Assembly: GCF_000429965.1 (NCBI RefSeq)
Contig: NZ_AUCW01000004.1
Location: 248,001-312,000 of the forward strand
Source: Desulfogranum mediterraneum DSM 13871
GTDB taxonomy: Bacteria > Desulfobacterota > Desulfobulbia > Desulfobulbales > Desulfobulbaceae
Reading direction: 5' to 3'
Length of the DNA: 64,000 bases
In this document: one piece after another, positions 35,932-45,041 of the stretch
Numbering within the stretch: position 1 is the stretch's first letter
Layout: each line of letters starts with the position of its first letter
Position numbers and translations under genes: made by a program
Notes under the pieces: model-generated
What the model was told of the DNA's origin: nothing
Seen by the model: only the letters and a program-made list of their open reading frames with translations
Databases searched by the model: none

Positions 35932-37281
35932 ATGCGTAAACTTTTTGGCACCGATGGTGTTCGCGGGGTGGCCAACACCTATCCCATGACCACGGAAATC
36001 GCCATGCAGATCGGCCGGGCCATCGCCTTTGTCGTCAAAAACCGGACCAAGGGCAACACCATTGTCATCGGCAAGGACACCCGCCTCTCCGGCTATATGC
36101 TGGAAAATGCCCTGGCCGCCGGAATCTGCTCCATGGGGGTCAATGTCCAGGTGGTCGGACCGTTGCCTACCCCGGGGATTGCCTTTATCACCACCTCCAT
36201 GCGGGCCGATGCCGGAGTGGTGATCTCGGCCTCACACAACCCCTTTCAGGATAACGGCATCAAGATTTTTTCCGGTGACGGCTTCAAACTGCCTGATGCC
36301 ACGGAGGCCGATATCGAGGACCTGATCTTTTCCCAGAAGATGGCCGCCCTGCGTCCGGTGGCCGACGAGGTGGGCAAGGCCTCCAGGATAGATGACGCCA
36401 AGGGGCGCTACATTGTCTACCTCAAAAATACCTTTCCCAAGAAGTATACCCTGGATGATTTCCATATCGTGGTGGACTGCGCCCATGGGGCCACCTACAA
36501 GGTTGCCCCCCATGTGTTCAGTGAACTCGGCGCCAAGGTCACCACCCTGGGGGTTGAGCCCAACGGCAAGAACATCAACCAGGATTGCGGCGCCCTCCAT
36601 CCCGAGCTGATGGCGGAAAAGGTCCGCCAGCTGGGTGCCGACATCGGCCTGGCCCTGGATGGGGACGGGGACCGTCTGATCGTCTGTGACGAGAAGGGGG
36701 AGATTGTTGACGGTGACCATATCATGGCCATCTGCGCCGCCGACCTGCTCAGCCGAAGAAAACTCAAGAAGAAGACCCTGGTGGCCACGGTGATGTCCAA
36801 CATGGGCCTGGAACAGGCCATGACCGGCCTGGGCGGCTCCATGATCCGCTGCCAGGTGGGAGACCGCTATGTGGTGGAGGCCATGCGTGCCAAGGGCTAC
36901 AACTTCGGTGGCGAGCAGTCCGGTCACCTGGTCTTTCTCGACCACAACACCACCGGTGACGGTATCCTGGCCGGACTGCAGTTGCTCTCCATCATGATCA
37001 AAAAGAAAAAGCCGCTCTCCGAGCTGGCCACCATCATGACCACCTATCCCCAGGTGCTGGAGAATGTACGGATGTCCTCCAAAATCGCGCCGGAGCAGAT
37101 CCCAGGCTTTTCCGAGGCACTGGCTGGTGCCGAACAGCAGCTGGGCAAGCGGGGCCGAATCCTGGTCCGACCCTCGGGGACCGAGCCGGTGATCCGGGTG
37201 ATGACCGAGGGCGAAGATCACCAGGAGATCGAGACCCTGGCCCTGGAACTCTGCGACGTCATCCGCAGGGCCGACCGCTGA
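35932..37281 (+). CDS. glmM: Phosphoglucosamine mutase GlmM
   Basis: This 449-residue enzyme converts glucosamine-6-phosphate to glucosamine-1-phosphate on the way to UDP-GlcNAc. It has the N-terminal [10 protein letters not shown], the phosphoserine loop with Ser101 (VVISASHNP), the metal loop DGDGDR (about 243-248), the sugar loop GGEQSGH and the phosphate loop [18 protein letters not shown] ribosome site precedes the ATG. Length and motifs are standard. It lies downstream of cdaA-cdaR, but the repeat between them may separate or modulate its expression. Confidence 0.97.
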   Translation: MRKLFGTDGVRGVANTYPMTTEIAMQIGRAIAFVVKNRTKGNTIVIGKDTRLSGYMLENALAAGICSMGVNVQVVGPLPTPGIAFITTSMRADAGVVISASHNPFQDNGIKIFSGDGFKLPDATEADIEDLIFSQKMAALRPVADEVGKASRIDDAKGRYIVYLKNTFPKKYTLDDFHIVVDCAHGATYKVAPHVFSELGAKVTTLGVEPNGKNINQDCGALHPELMAEKVRQLGADIGLALDGDGDRLIVCDEKGEIVDGDHIMAICAADLLSRRKLKKKTLVATVMSNMGLEQAMTGLGGSMIRCQVGDRYVVEAMRAKGYNFGGEQSGHLVFLDHNTTGDGILAGLQLLSIMIKKKKPLSELATIMTTYPQVLENVRMSSKIAPEQIPGFSEALAGAEQQLGKRGRILVRPSGTEPVIRVMTEGEDHQEIETLALELCDVIRRADR

Positions 37282-37343
37282 GCCGTCCCCACCAGCTCAC
37301 TCCTCCCCACCAGTCACCCCCGGAGCTCATCTGCTCCAACTTG

Positions 37344-37380
37344 AAAAAAAAAGCCAAGCCCTGCATTCGCAGGGCTTGGC
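37344..37380 (-). terminator. Rho-independent terminator after the aminotransferase
   Basis: A perfect 12-bp stem (GCCAAGCCCTGC, a 4-base loop, GCAGGGCTTGGC) is followed on the minus strand by nine T. It lies 31 bp past the stop of the last gene in the hsp20-lon-ftsY series and also faces the glmM end. Confidence 0.92.
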
Positions 37381-37411
37381 CTCCGGTGCCTCACGCCTCT
37401 CCGAGCGGCAA

Positions 37412-38602
37412 TCAGCCGGCCTGCTGGCGAGCCGTAGCCATGGCCCTCTTAAAGCCGTCGGCCGCCTTGTTGATCACCGCCTCATCCACGCAGAAGGCCA
37501 GGCGGATATAGCCGGGCATCCCGAATCCCCGTCCCGGAACGGCCAGGATCTTCTCCTCCTGGAGCAGGCTGCAGAATTCCACGTCATCGATGGGTACCCG
37601 AGGGAAGAGGTAAAAGGCGCCCTTGGGCCGCTCATAGGAGAAGCCGGCATCATCGAGGACCTTGCAGAAGGCATCCAGGCGCCGGGCATAGATGGTGGAG
37701 TCGATGGAGACATCCTGGAGCTGGGCCACTGCCCGCTGCATCATGGCCGGGGCATTGATAAAGCCGAGGATGCGGTTGGCCAGGGTCAGGGCATTGATCA
37801 CACTCTGTTTTTCCGCCATCTTCGGGTTAAGGGCGATATAGCCGATCCGTTCCCCGGGGATGGAGAGCTCCTTGGAGTAGGAAGAGGCCACGATGGAGTT
37901 GGTGGTGGCGGTCATCAGGGCAGGGACCTCATGGCCGTCAAAGACGATGTTGCGATAGGGCTCATCGCTCACCAGGTAGATGGAGCTGCAGAAGCGTTCA
38001 CCGGCCTTATCCAGCAAGGCCCCCAGGCGGCCCAGTTCCTCGGCAGAGTAGATCTGGCCGGTGGGGTTGTTGGGGCTGTTGATCAGCACCACCTTGGTTC
38101 GGTCGGTGAGGGCCGCTTCGATGGCGCCCAGGTCCAGGTTAAAGTTTTCATCGGCATCCACCACCTTGACCACCCCGCCGTGGTTATCCACATAGAAGTG
38201 ATAATCAACAAAAAAGGGCCGGATGATGATGACCTCATCACCGGGATCCAGCAGGGCTTTGAAGATCACGTTCAGGGCACCGGCAGCACCGCAGGTCATC
38301 AGGATATCACCGAGCTCCAGCTGCACATCCTGGTCCTTGGAGAGTCGGGCGGCCAAGGCCTCGCGGACAAAGGGGTAACCACCGTTGGGCATATAGCCGT
38401 GGCTGCCGGCCGTCTCGTCATCGATCAGCTCCTTGAGGGTCTCGTTGAACTGCTTCGGCGGGGGGACGTCGGGGTTACCGATGCTGAAATCAAAAACGCT
38501 GGCATCACCATACTCAGCCTTCAGTTTGGCCCCCTCTTCAAACATCTTCCGAATCCAAGAGGATTGTTCGGCAAACTGACTCATCTTTTTGGCTACTGTC
38601 AT
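37412..38602 (-). CDS. Class I/II PLP-dependent aminotransferase (aspartate aminotransferase-like)
   Basis: This 396-residue aminotransferase of fold type I has FDFSIGNPDVPPP near the N-terminus and NSPNNPTGQIYS for the cofactor pocket. The PLP Lys lies in SSYSKELSIPGERIGY, and the carboxylate-binding Arg in GYIRLAFC. Aspartate or a related amino acid is the likely substrate, but the family is broad. I chose the ATG at 38602 with AGGA nine bases upstream; the frame extends to 38653. It lies 75 bp after the DjlA-like gene and just before a strong terminator. Confidence 0.9.
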   Translation of the reverse strand: MTVAKKMSQFAEQSSWIRKMFEEGAKLKAEYGDASVFDFSIGNPDVPPPKQFNETLKELIDDETAGSHGYMPNGGYPFVREALAARLSKDQDVQLELGDILMTCGAAGALNVIFKALLDPGDEVIIIRPFFVDYHFYVDNHGGVVKVVDADENFNLDLGAIEAALTDRTKVVLINSPNNPTGQIYSAEELGRLGALLDKAGERFCSSIYLVSDEPYRNIVFDGHEVPALMTATTNSIVASSYSKELSIPGERIGYIALNPKMAEKQSVINALTLANRILGFINAPAMMQRAVAQLQDVSIDSTIYARRLDAFCKVLDDAGFSYERPKGAFYLFPRVPIDDVEFCSLLQEEKILAVPGRGFGMPGYIRLAFCVDEAVINKAADGFKRAMATARQQAG

Positions 38603-38677
38603 CTGCTTGTCCTTTGCTAATATACGCTGTTGGCTGTGCTTAGCTCTAAGCACAGGGTTTCTTCAGGATTGGTTATT

Positions 38678-39517
38678 TCAAGGTACCTTATACTTCTTCT
38701 TCAGGTGATCATAGGCTGCGTTGATCTCTTTCATCTTCTCTTCAGCCACCCCCTTGAACTCATCACCGAGGTGTCCCACCTTGTCGGGGTGGTACTGCAT
38801 GGAAAGCTTGCGGTAGGCCGATTTAATCGCCGCAAAATCAGCCCCTGACTCCAGGCCCAGCACCGCATAGCAGCGTTCATCCAGGGCAGCACCGCTGGTG
38901 GCCTCCTGGCGCTGACGGTAGGTATACTTGGCCTCACAGGTACGCTGGTCATAGCTGGAAATCTGGAGATACTCGGCAATGCGCCTGGCCAGCTCCAGTT
39001 CGGCAGCTACTGGTGGTTGTTTGGTATAGATGATCTGATAGATCAACTCAAGCAGAATCAGCCGCGGTTCGTAGGCAAAGGTGTTGCGAAACTCCTCCAG
39101 CAGCTGTTCCATCTCATACTCTGCATCCCTGGCCTCCTTGACCAACTGCTTCACCCAGTACATCTGGTCCTGGTTGTAGCGGAGGTTATGCTGGAAGAAG
39201 TTGAGGATGGTGTTGAGCTCGGCCCGGGTGAAATGACCGTCGTCCTTGGCGATTTTTACCAGGATATGGACCAGCAGGTAGACGAAACGGTTATGGGATT
39301 CGGTCTGGGAGGCCTCATAGGTGGAAACCCGCTGGCGCACATAGTAGGAGAATCCCCAGAAGGCCGCCACCAGGAGCAGCACCCCAAAGATACCGGAGAA
39401 AAAGAGAAAACCGAGAAAGTTCAAGAGGGCCGGAGCGCCGCCGGTCACCAGTAAAAGCAAACCGATGATCAGCAGGCAGCCGCCGCAGCCGGGTTGATTA
39501 TGTTGTCTGTATTCCAT
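38678..39517 (-). CDS. DjlA-like membrane-anchored J-domain protein
   Basis: This 279-residue protein has two N-terminal hydrophobic segments (about 13-60), a central TerB-like helical region (about 75-190, LVHILVKIAKDDGHFTRAEL) and a C-terminal J-domain with the HPD motif in MQYHPDKVGH. DjlA-type co-chaperones recruit DnaK to the inner membrane. The N-terminus has a Gly/Cys-rich start (QPGCGGC). It is downstream of ftsY on the same strand (66 bp), in a series starting with hsp20 and lon. Confidence 0.87.
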   Translation of the reverse strand: MEYRQHNQPGCGGCLLIIGLLLLVTGGAPALLNFLGFLFFSGIFGVLLLVAAFWGFSYYVRQRVSTYEASQTESHNRFVYLLVHILVKIAKDDGHFTRAELNTILNFFQHNLRYNQDQMYWVKQLVKEARDAEYEMEQLLEEFRNTFAYEPRLILLELIYQIIYTKQPPVAAELELARRIAEYLQISSYDQRTCEAKYTYRQRQEATSGAALDERCYAVLGLESGADFAAIKSAYRKLSMQYHPDKVGHLGDEFKGVAEEKMKEINAAYDHLKKKYKVP

Positions 39518-39582
39518 GGAGATTGGTTTGTTCTGGATGAAGTCGGCGGGGGGTTGACCGGCGCCGGCAGGAGTATGGGTGG

Positions 39583-41340
39583 TTAGGCCTCTTCAGAGAC
39601 GGCAAAGAGGGCGTCGACAAACTGGCGGGCATCAAAATCCCGGAGGTCGTCCACCTGCTCACCAATGCCGATGAAACGGACCGGGATCTGGGCCTCACGG
39701 CAGATATTGGCCACGATCCCGCCCTTGGCCGTGCCGTCAAGCTTGGTCATGGCCAGACCACTCACCTGGACCGCGTCTTGAAACATCCGCGCCTGGATGA
39801 GGCCATTCTGACCGGTGGTGGCGTCCAGCACCAGCATCACCTCATGGGGGGCACCGGCAAGTTTTTTACCGATCACCCGTTTGATCTTCTTCAGCTCTTC
39901 CATCAGGTTGACGCTGGTATGGAGGCGGCCGGCGGTATCGATCAGAATGACATCATAGTCGTGGGCGAGCCCGTATTCCATGCCGTCAAAGACCACCGAG
40001 GCAGGATCTGAGCCCGGCTTCTGGGCAACCACCTTCACCCCGACCCGGTCTCCCCAGATCTTCAGCTGATTGATGGCTGCAGCCCGAAAGGTATCCCCGG
40101 CCACCAGCAGCACCGACTGGCCGGAACGGACAAACTTGGCTGCCACCTTGCCGATGGTGGTGGTCTTCCCCACGCCGTTGACCCCGACCACCATGATCAC
40201 AAAGGGGCCTTTTTCGGGCATGACCAGCTCGGCCGGCTGGTCCGATTCCTCGATATAGGAAAGGATGCGTTCTCTGAGTACGCCCTTCAGGGATTGGGGA
40301 TCACTGAGCTTGTCACGCTTGACCCGCTTACGGGCATCTTCCAGCAGATCCATGGTCGTGGTCACCCCCAGGTCGGCGGTGATCAGCACCTCTTCCAACT
40401 CGTCAAAGAGCTCCTGATCGATCTCCTTGCGGCCAAGAAAGAGGCTGTCCAGTTGGTGGACAAAGGCGTCCCTGGTCTTGCCCAGTCGTTCCTGGAGACG
40501 CCGGAACAGGGAAGGGGAAGCTTGCACCTCCCGGGCCGGCTCCTCATCCACCTGCTCCTCGAACTCCACCTCGGCTACAGCTTCCTCGCGGGCAGCCAGG
40601 GCCGGCTCTGCAGCCACGGGGGGTTCCGGCAATTCTTCCTCCCCAGGCTCCACGGCTTCAACCTGCAGACGGGCTGGCTCCTCCTGGACCGGCTGCTCCT
40701 CTTCAGAGATGGCCGGAGACGGTGCTTCCTGCGCGCCCGGGAGAGTGGTCTCAAGCTCGGGCTCAACAGCGATCGGTTCAACCTGGGGAGGGGCCTCCTC
40801 CTGCTCCCCTGCATCTGGGGCAGGGCCAGGTATGTCTTCTGCATGGGGCTCCACGACAGCGTCTCTGCTCTCCAGGGCAACCGCGGCTTCGCCTCCAGGC
40901 TGCTCCTCTACCCCCTCTTCTTCCCGGAAAACGGCCGAAGCCTCGGCAGGTGGCTCCGCAACTGGCGGCTGCCCGGCCTCAAGGCCGGGCGCCACCCGGG
41001 GGGCTTTCTCCTCCACCGCAAGGAGTGGCTCCGGCTCCTGGGGCGGCTCTTCAAGCTGCTGCTCTTCAGGCGGCACGGCTTCCGCCGCAGCCGGAGGTGC
41101 TGCCGCTGCTGCCGTTGCTGCCGCTACGACCTGCTCCGATTCCTCCTCCGGGCCGGACTCTGCCGTTCCTGGCTCCTGGTCCACGCCGACCGACTCCCCC
41201 CCAGGAGCCGCAACCGCTTCCGGGGGTTCCGGAGCCGCCTCGGCCAGCGCTTCGCCGGCAATCTCCTGCGACTCTTCCTGGGCCTGTTCGGGCTCAGCCT
41301 TCTTTTTCCTGCCAAATTTCTTCTTAAACCATCCAAGCAT
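39583..41340 (-). CDS. ftsY: Signal recognition particle receptor FtsY
   Basis: This is a 585-residue SRP receptor GTPase. The NG core (about 277-585) has G1 [26 protein letters not shown] and [10 protein letters not shown]. The N-terminal about 275 residues are Glu/Ala/Pro-rich and of low complexity after a short basic start ([14 protein letters not shown]), acting as the membrane-associated A domain. FtsY targets ribosome-nascent chain complexes to the Sec translocon. Its ATG overlaps the lon stop by one base. The A domain is long compared with most FtsY proteins. Confidence 0.96.
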   Translation of the reverse strand: MLGWFKKKFGRKKKAEPEQAQEESQEIAGEALAEAAPEPPEAVAAPGGESVGVDQEPGTAESGPEEESEQVVAAATAAAAAPPAAAEAVPPEEQQLEEPPQEPEPLLAVEEKAPRVAPGLEAGQPPVAEPPAEASAVFREEEGVEEQPGGEAAVALESRDAVVEPHAEDIPGPAPDAGEQEEAPPQVEPIAVEPELETTLPGAQEAPSPAISEEEQPVQEEPARLQVEAVEPGEEELPEPPVAAEPALAAREEAVAEVEFEEQVDEEPAREVQASPSLFRRLQERLGKTRDAFVHQLDSLFLGRKEIDQELFDELEEVLITADLGVTTTMDLLEDARKRVKRDKLSDPQSLKGVLRERILSYIEESDQPAELVMPEKGPFVIMVVGVNGVGKTTTIGKVAAKFVRSGQSVLLVAGDTFRAAAINQLKIWGDRVGVKVVAQKPGSDPASVVFDGMEYGLAHDYDVILIDTAGRLHTSVNLMEELKKIKRVIGKKLAGAPHEVMLVLDATTGQNGLIQARMFQDAVQVSGLAMTKLDGTAKGGIVANICREAQIPVRFIGIGEQVDDLRDFDARQFVDALFAVSEEA

Positions 41341-43715
41341 CAGCTATCCGCCTTTCTTTCTATTGCAATTTTAAGAGCTTCACTAATAGTGAGAGGGTAG
41401 TGAAAAATCACCCCCTCACGAATATCCTCTGGGATCTCCAAGACATCCTTTTCGTTGAGGGGAGGCAGGATCAACTCCCTGATCCCGGCCCTGAGGGCTG
41501 CCAATACCTTCTCGCCGATCCCACCTACGGGCAGGACATCGCCGCGCAGGGTAATCTCGCCGGTCATGGCCACGTCCTGGCGTATCGCCGTTCCGGTGAT
41601 CACCGAGACCAGGGCAGAAACCATGGCCACCCCGGCAGAGGGGCCGTCCTTGGGGATGGCCCCCTCCGGCACATGGACATGGAGATCGATGGTGGAGAAC
41701 AGCTCCTCATCGATGGCCAGATCCGCGGCATGGGACTTGATGTAGGTCAGGGCCGCGGTGGCCGACTCCTTCATCACATCCCCCAGCTTCCCGGTCAGGG
41801 TCAGTCCTCCCCTGCCCTTCATGCTGGAGGTCTCGATAAAGAGAATCTGGCCCCCCACCGGGGTCCAGGCCAGGCCGGTGGCCAAACCCGGGCCCCAGGT
41901 CCTGGCCTTCATCTCGGCAAAGTAACGCAGGGGTCCCAGGAAGGTGTAGAGATCCTCTGGGTTCACCACCGTCTTTTCGGTCTTGCCCCGGGCAATGCCG
42001 GCGGCCACCCCCCGGCAGATGGAGGCGATCTCACGCTCCAGGTTACGCACCCCTGCCTCCCGGGTATAGGAGGAGATCAGGGCATCGATGGTGGCCTCAG
42101 GGATCTCCAGGTCATCTCGGCTCAGGGCATGGGCCTCCAGCTGTTTGGGCACCAGATGCCTGCAGGCAATGGCCGCCTTCTCCTGCTGGGTATAGCCGGA
42201 GAGTTCCACCACCTCCATCCGGTCACGCAGGGGACCGGGGATGGTATCCAGGACATTGGCCGTGGCAATGAACATCACCTTGGAGAGGTCAAACTCGATA
42301 TCCAGATAATGATCGGTAAAGGTGGAGTTCTGTTCCGGATCAAGGACCTCGAGCAGGGCCGAGGAAGGATCACCGCGGAAATCGTTACCCAGCTTATCCA
42401 CCTCATCAAAGAGGAAGACCGGATTGTTGGCCTCGGCCCGCTTCAGGCTCTGGATAATCCGTCCCGGCAGGGCACCGATATAGGTCCGCCGGTGGCCCCG
42501 GATCTCGGCCTCGTCCCGGACCCCGCCCAGGGCGATGCGAACGAATTTCCGATTCATGGTCCTGGCAATGGACTGGCCCAGGGAGGTCTTGCCCACCCCT
42601 GGAGGACCGCTGAGACAGAGAATCGGCCCATGGATGTCTTCCTTGAGTTTCCGTACCGCCAGAAACTCGAGAATCCGCTTCTTGATCTTTTTCAAGCCAT
42701 AGTGATCCTGGTCCAGATCCTTTTCAGCCTGATCCAGGTCCAGGGTATCGGTGGTGGAATCCATCCAGGGCAGATCGAGGATCCAGTCCAGATAATTCCT
42801 GGAGACGGTGTATTCCGGAGAAGAGGGGGAGATTCTGTCCAGCCTGGCCAGTTCCTTTTCCGCCACCTCCTTGGCCTGCGCACTCAGCTCCTTGGCACCA
42901 ATCTTCTCCCGCAGCTCCTTGATCTCGACCTTGTCCTCCTCACCCTCGCCCAGCTCCTTGCGGATGGCCTGGAGCTGCTGACGGAGAAAAAACTCGCGCT
43001 GCCGCTCATCCATGTCTTTCTTCATGGACTTCTGCAGCTCCTGGCTCATCTCCACGGTCTCCATCCGGTCGTTCAACTCCCGGGTCACCCTGGTCAGGAG
43101 CTCCTGGATATCTTCGATCTCCAGGAGCTCCTGCTCGACTTCTATCTTGAGGTTGAGCTGCGAGCTGACCAGATAGGCCACATAAAAAGGATTTTCCAGG
43201 GTGTTCACCGTGGCCACAAGTTCCTGGGGGAGCTCGCTGGCATGGACCAGTTTATGAAACTGACTGCGGATGTTTAAGAGCAGGGCCTCCACCTTCTTAT
43301 CTTCCACCAGCTCCATGGGCACCTCGCTGACCCTGGCCCGCAGGTAGGGCTCAGACTCCAGGTACTCCTCAATGGCGACCTTGCGGGTGCCGCTGACCAG
43401 GACCTGGTAGTAGCCCTGCTCGGATTTACTCAGCTTATGGAGATAGCCCACCACCCCGACCCGGTAGAGATCATCCTGGCCCGGGGAGTCGCTGTCCGTC
43501 CCCTGCTCCTTCCGGCTGGGCACCATGGCGAACATCCGATCACCCAGGAGAACATCGTCGATCAGCTGTTTAGACGAGGCACTGCCAATCTGCAAGGGAA
43601 AGCCCATCCCGGGATAGAAGACAAAACCCTGAAGCGGGAGAATGGGCAGAGAGTCCGGAACCTCGAGTTGACTGGGATCAACCTTTTTCTTTTGGATGCT
43701 TTGCTCGTTTTCCAT
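41340..43715 (-). CDS. lon: ATP-dependent Lon protease
   Basis: This 791-residue LonA protease has an N-terminal substrate domain (LPILPLQGFVFYPGMGFPL), a long coiled coil, an AAA+ domain with Walker A GPPGVGKTS (about 372), and a serine-lysine protease domain with the catalytic Ser in PKDGPSAG (about 689). It degrades misfolded and regulatory proteins in the cytoplasm. GGAG precedes the ATG by seven bases. The hsp20 stop is 2 bp upstream, and the stop runs into ftsY. Length and motifs are standard. Confidence 0.97.
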   Translation of the reverse strand: MENEQSIQKKKVDPSQLEVPDSLPILPLQGFVFYPGMGFPLQIGSASSKQLIDDVLLGDRMFAMVPSRKEQGTDSDSPGQDDLYRVGVVGYLHKLSKSEQGYYQVLVSGTRKVAIEEYLESEPYLRARVSEVPMELVEDKKVEALLLNIRSQFHKLVHASELPQELVATVNTLENPFYVAYLVSSQLNLKIEVEQELLEIEDIQELLTRVTRELNDRMETVEMSQELQKSMKKDMDERQREFFLRQQLQAIRKELGEGEEDKVEIKELREKIGAKELSAQAKEVAEKELARLDRISPSSPEYTVSRNYLDWILDLPWMDSTTDTLDLDQAEKDLDQDHYGLKKIKKRILEFLAVRKLKEDIHGPILCLSGPPGVGKTSLGQSIARTMNRKFVRIALGGVRDEAEIRGHRRTYIGALPGRIIQSLKRAEANNPVFLFDEVDKLGNDFRGDPSSALLEVLDPEQNSTFTDHYLDIEFDLSKVMFIATANVLDTIPGPLRDRMEVVELSGYTQQEKAAIACRHLVPKQLEAHALSRDDLEIPEATIDALISSYTREAGVRNLEREIASICRGVAAGIARGKTEKTVVNPEDLYTFLGPLRYFAEMKARTWGPGLATGLAWTPVGGQILFIETSSMKGRGGLTLTGKLGDVMKESATAALTYIKSHAADLAIDEELFSTIDLHVHVPEGAIPKDGPSAGVAMVSALVSVITGTAIRQDVAMTGEITLRGDVLPVGGIGEKVLAALRAGIRELILPPLNEKDVLEIPEDIREGVIFHYPLTISEALKIAIERKADS

Positions 43716-43717
43716 AT

Positions 43718-44161
43718 CTATTCTCCAGGAGTTATCCGTATATTGACTTTACCCTTTTTTACCCGCTTGGGCAGGGTAACCACCAGGATACCGTTGGTAT
43801 AGGTTGAGTCAACCGCCTCAACATTCACCATGGAGGGCAGCACCACCACCCGTTGAAACTCGCCCAGCTCGATCTCCAGCTGATGGATACAGGCGATGGA
43901 TTGCTGGGCCGGCAACTGGCGTTTACCGCTTATCTGGAGGTGCTGCTCATCAACGGTGACCTGGAGCTGGCTGGGATCGACACCGGCAAGATCCACATAG
44001 ACATACAGCTCGTTTTCCGCCTCATAGATATCCACCGGAGGCTGCCAGCAGCCGCTCTCCATGGGCATCATCCGTGAGATCGACATACTGCGCAGCATTC
44101 GACCGGTCTGCTGTTGCATCTGTTCCAGTTCCTGAAAGAGCTTCTTACTGAACGGATCCAT
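43718..44161 (-). CDS. Small heat-shock protein (Hsp20/alpha-crystallin)
   Basis: This 147-residue protein has an alpha-crystallin domain with PPVDIYEAENELYVYVDLAG, the conserved GILVVTLPKR near the end, and a flexible N-terminus. The ATG at 44161 follows GGAGG by six bases. Small Hsps hold unfolding proteins for refolding or degradation, and the adjacent lon supports a stress-response unit. Codons upstream of this start are open but have no homology. Confidence 0.92.
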   Translation of the reverse strand: MDPFSKKLFQELEQMQQQTGRMLRSMSISRMMPMESGCWQPPVDIYEAENELYVYVDLAGVDPSQLQVTVDEQHLQISGKRQLPAQQSIACIHQLEIELGEFQRVVVLPSMVNVEAVDSTYTNGILVVTLPKRVKKGKVNIRITPGE

Positions 44162-44388
44162 GTATCCCTCCACACATGCCTGGAACGGTTCCCGGAGCAG
44201 ACAGCCGCAAGGCTGCGCTGTCAAACCCGACGATATCCGGCATGCTTGCACGATTGAACTCGAAAAAATATCCCCCCTCTCTTCCAGCCAGTGGCGACAG
44301 TCGCTGTCTGCAGCTGACAGCAGCCATGCCACCCCAGCGAGGGCATGGCCGAGCCGATGGCTGGAAATTGATTAACTACAATTAAGCA

Positions 44389-44417
44389 CTATAACTATTC
44401 TGACAATTATAAATCAA
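44389..44417 (-). promoter_or_regulatory. Putative sigma-70 promoter for the hsp20-lon-ftsY series
   Basis: On the minus strand TTGATT is followed after 17 bases by TTATAG, about 230 bp upstream of hsp20. The match is moderate. It overlaps a better plus-strand promoter match, so only one may be real. I see no sigma-32 consensus. Confidence 0.3.
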
Positions 44418-44527
44418 GGAAAAGGCTGAAGCTCCAGTGGCGAGGCTCCGGGAAAACCACCTGTTGGGGTGCCTTTAGCAGCCGCTCGCCCCAAAACTCT
44501 GCCCCGGGAGAGAGGAGTTGTTTTTTT
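44402..44527 (+). ncRNA. Candidate small RNA upstream of mrp
   Basis: A plus-strand promoter match (TTGATT at 44368, 16-base spacer, TATAAC at 44390) would start a transcript near 44402. An AACTC/GAGTT-based hairpin at 44495-44519 followed by T7 at 44521-44527 would end it, giving about 125 bases. Internal pairing is possible between GGGG at 44466-44469 and CCCC at 44489-44492. There is no open frame of note. It is not a recognised tRNA, SRP RNA or riboswitch. Support is by eye only. Confidence 0.3.
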
Positions 44528-45041
44528 CATTGCTTTTCAATGGACCGGAATTAAAGTATACCCCCGATTGGTTACTGGTGATCGTTAAGGGATCATTAAG
44601 GATCGTTAAGGCACCGGCAGGCCGGTGGATTCCGACTCTTGTCGGCGCCTCTCTTGCCAGCTGTGGCAATGCCTCCTGGTTCAACCGGGACTCTGTATGG
44701 GCACCTCGAAGCGGTGCCTCTTCGCCCTCTCAGCGCCTGATTGAGCGAAGACGATGCTCGAAGATGGGGCCCGCCTCATCTGTGGCGTCCATCTTCGCAG
44801 TTGCCTTTGACACCTGGGCATGGAGCAGAGCGTGTACCAGCAAGAACCCCTTAAGCCTACCGGCTCCGGTGACCTAGGCCATGATCCCGTTTAAGGCGTT
44901 GCCCTGTAAGAGGCTGGCGTAGCGTACCTATTCAGCAGGCATTTCCCAGGCAGATTCAAGCACAGAGCTTGCCGGGATGAGTATAGACCTTATTGCGGCC
45001 TCATAGATTACATCTTTCTTTTTATTTTAGCGGAGGCGAAC
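44528..45041. other. Gap upstream of mrp with short direct and inverted repeats
   Basis: The gap contains three direct copies of GATC(G/A)TTAAG at 44580-44610 and a 9-bp inverted repeat CGAAGATGG/CCATCTTCG at 44759-44797. A 119-codon open frame (44518-44877) spans these, but lacks a ribosome site and homology, so I do not call it. GGAGG at about 45031 is the mrp ribosome site. Confidence 0.45.

Noticed and set aside
39583-41400. Long plus-strand open frames opposite ftsY (up to 368 codons)
   Set aside because: They are antisense shadows of the GC-rich acidic domain of ftsY and have low-complexity translations.
44430-44520. SRP RNA or cobalamin riboswitch in the hsp20-mrp gap
   Set aside because: Fragments such as AGCAGCC or GCCACTG occur, but the other conserved parts and their order are missing.
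44518-44877. 119-codon open frame upstream of mrp
   Set aside because: It starts in the T run of a putative terminator, lacks a ribosome site and covers short DNA repeats.
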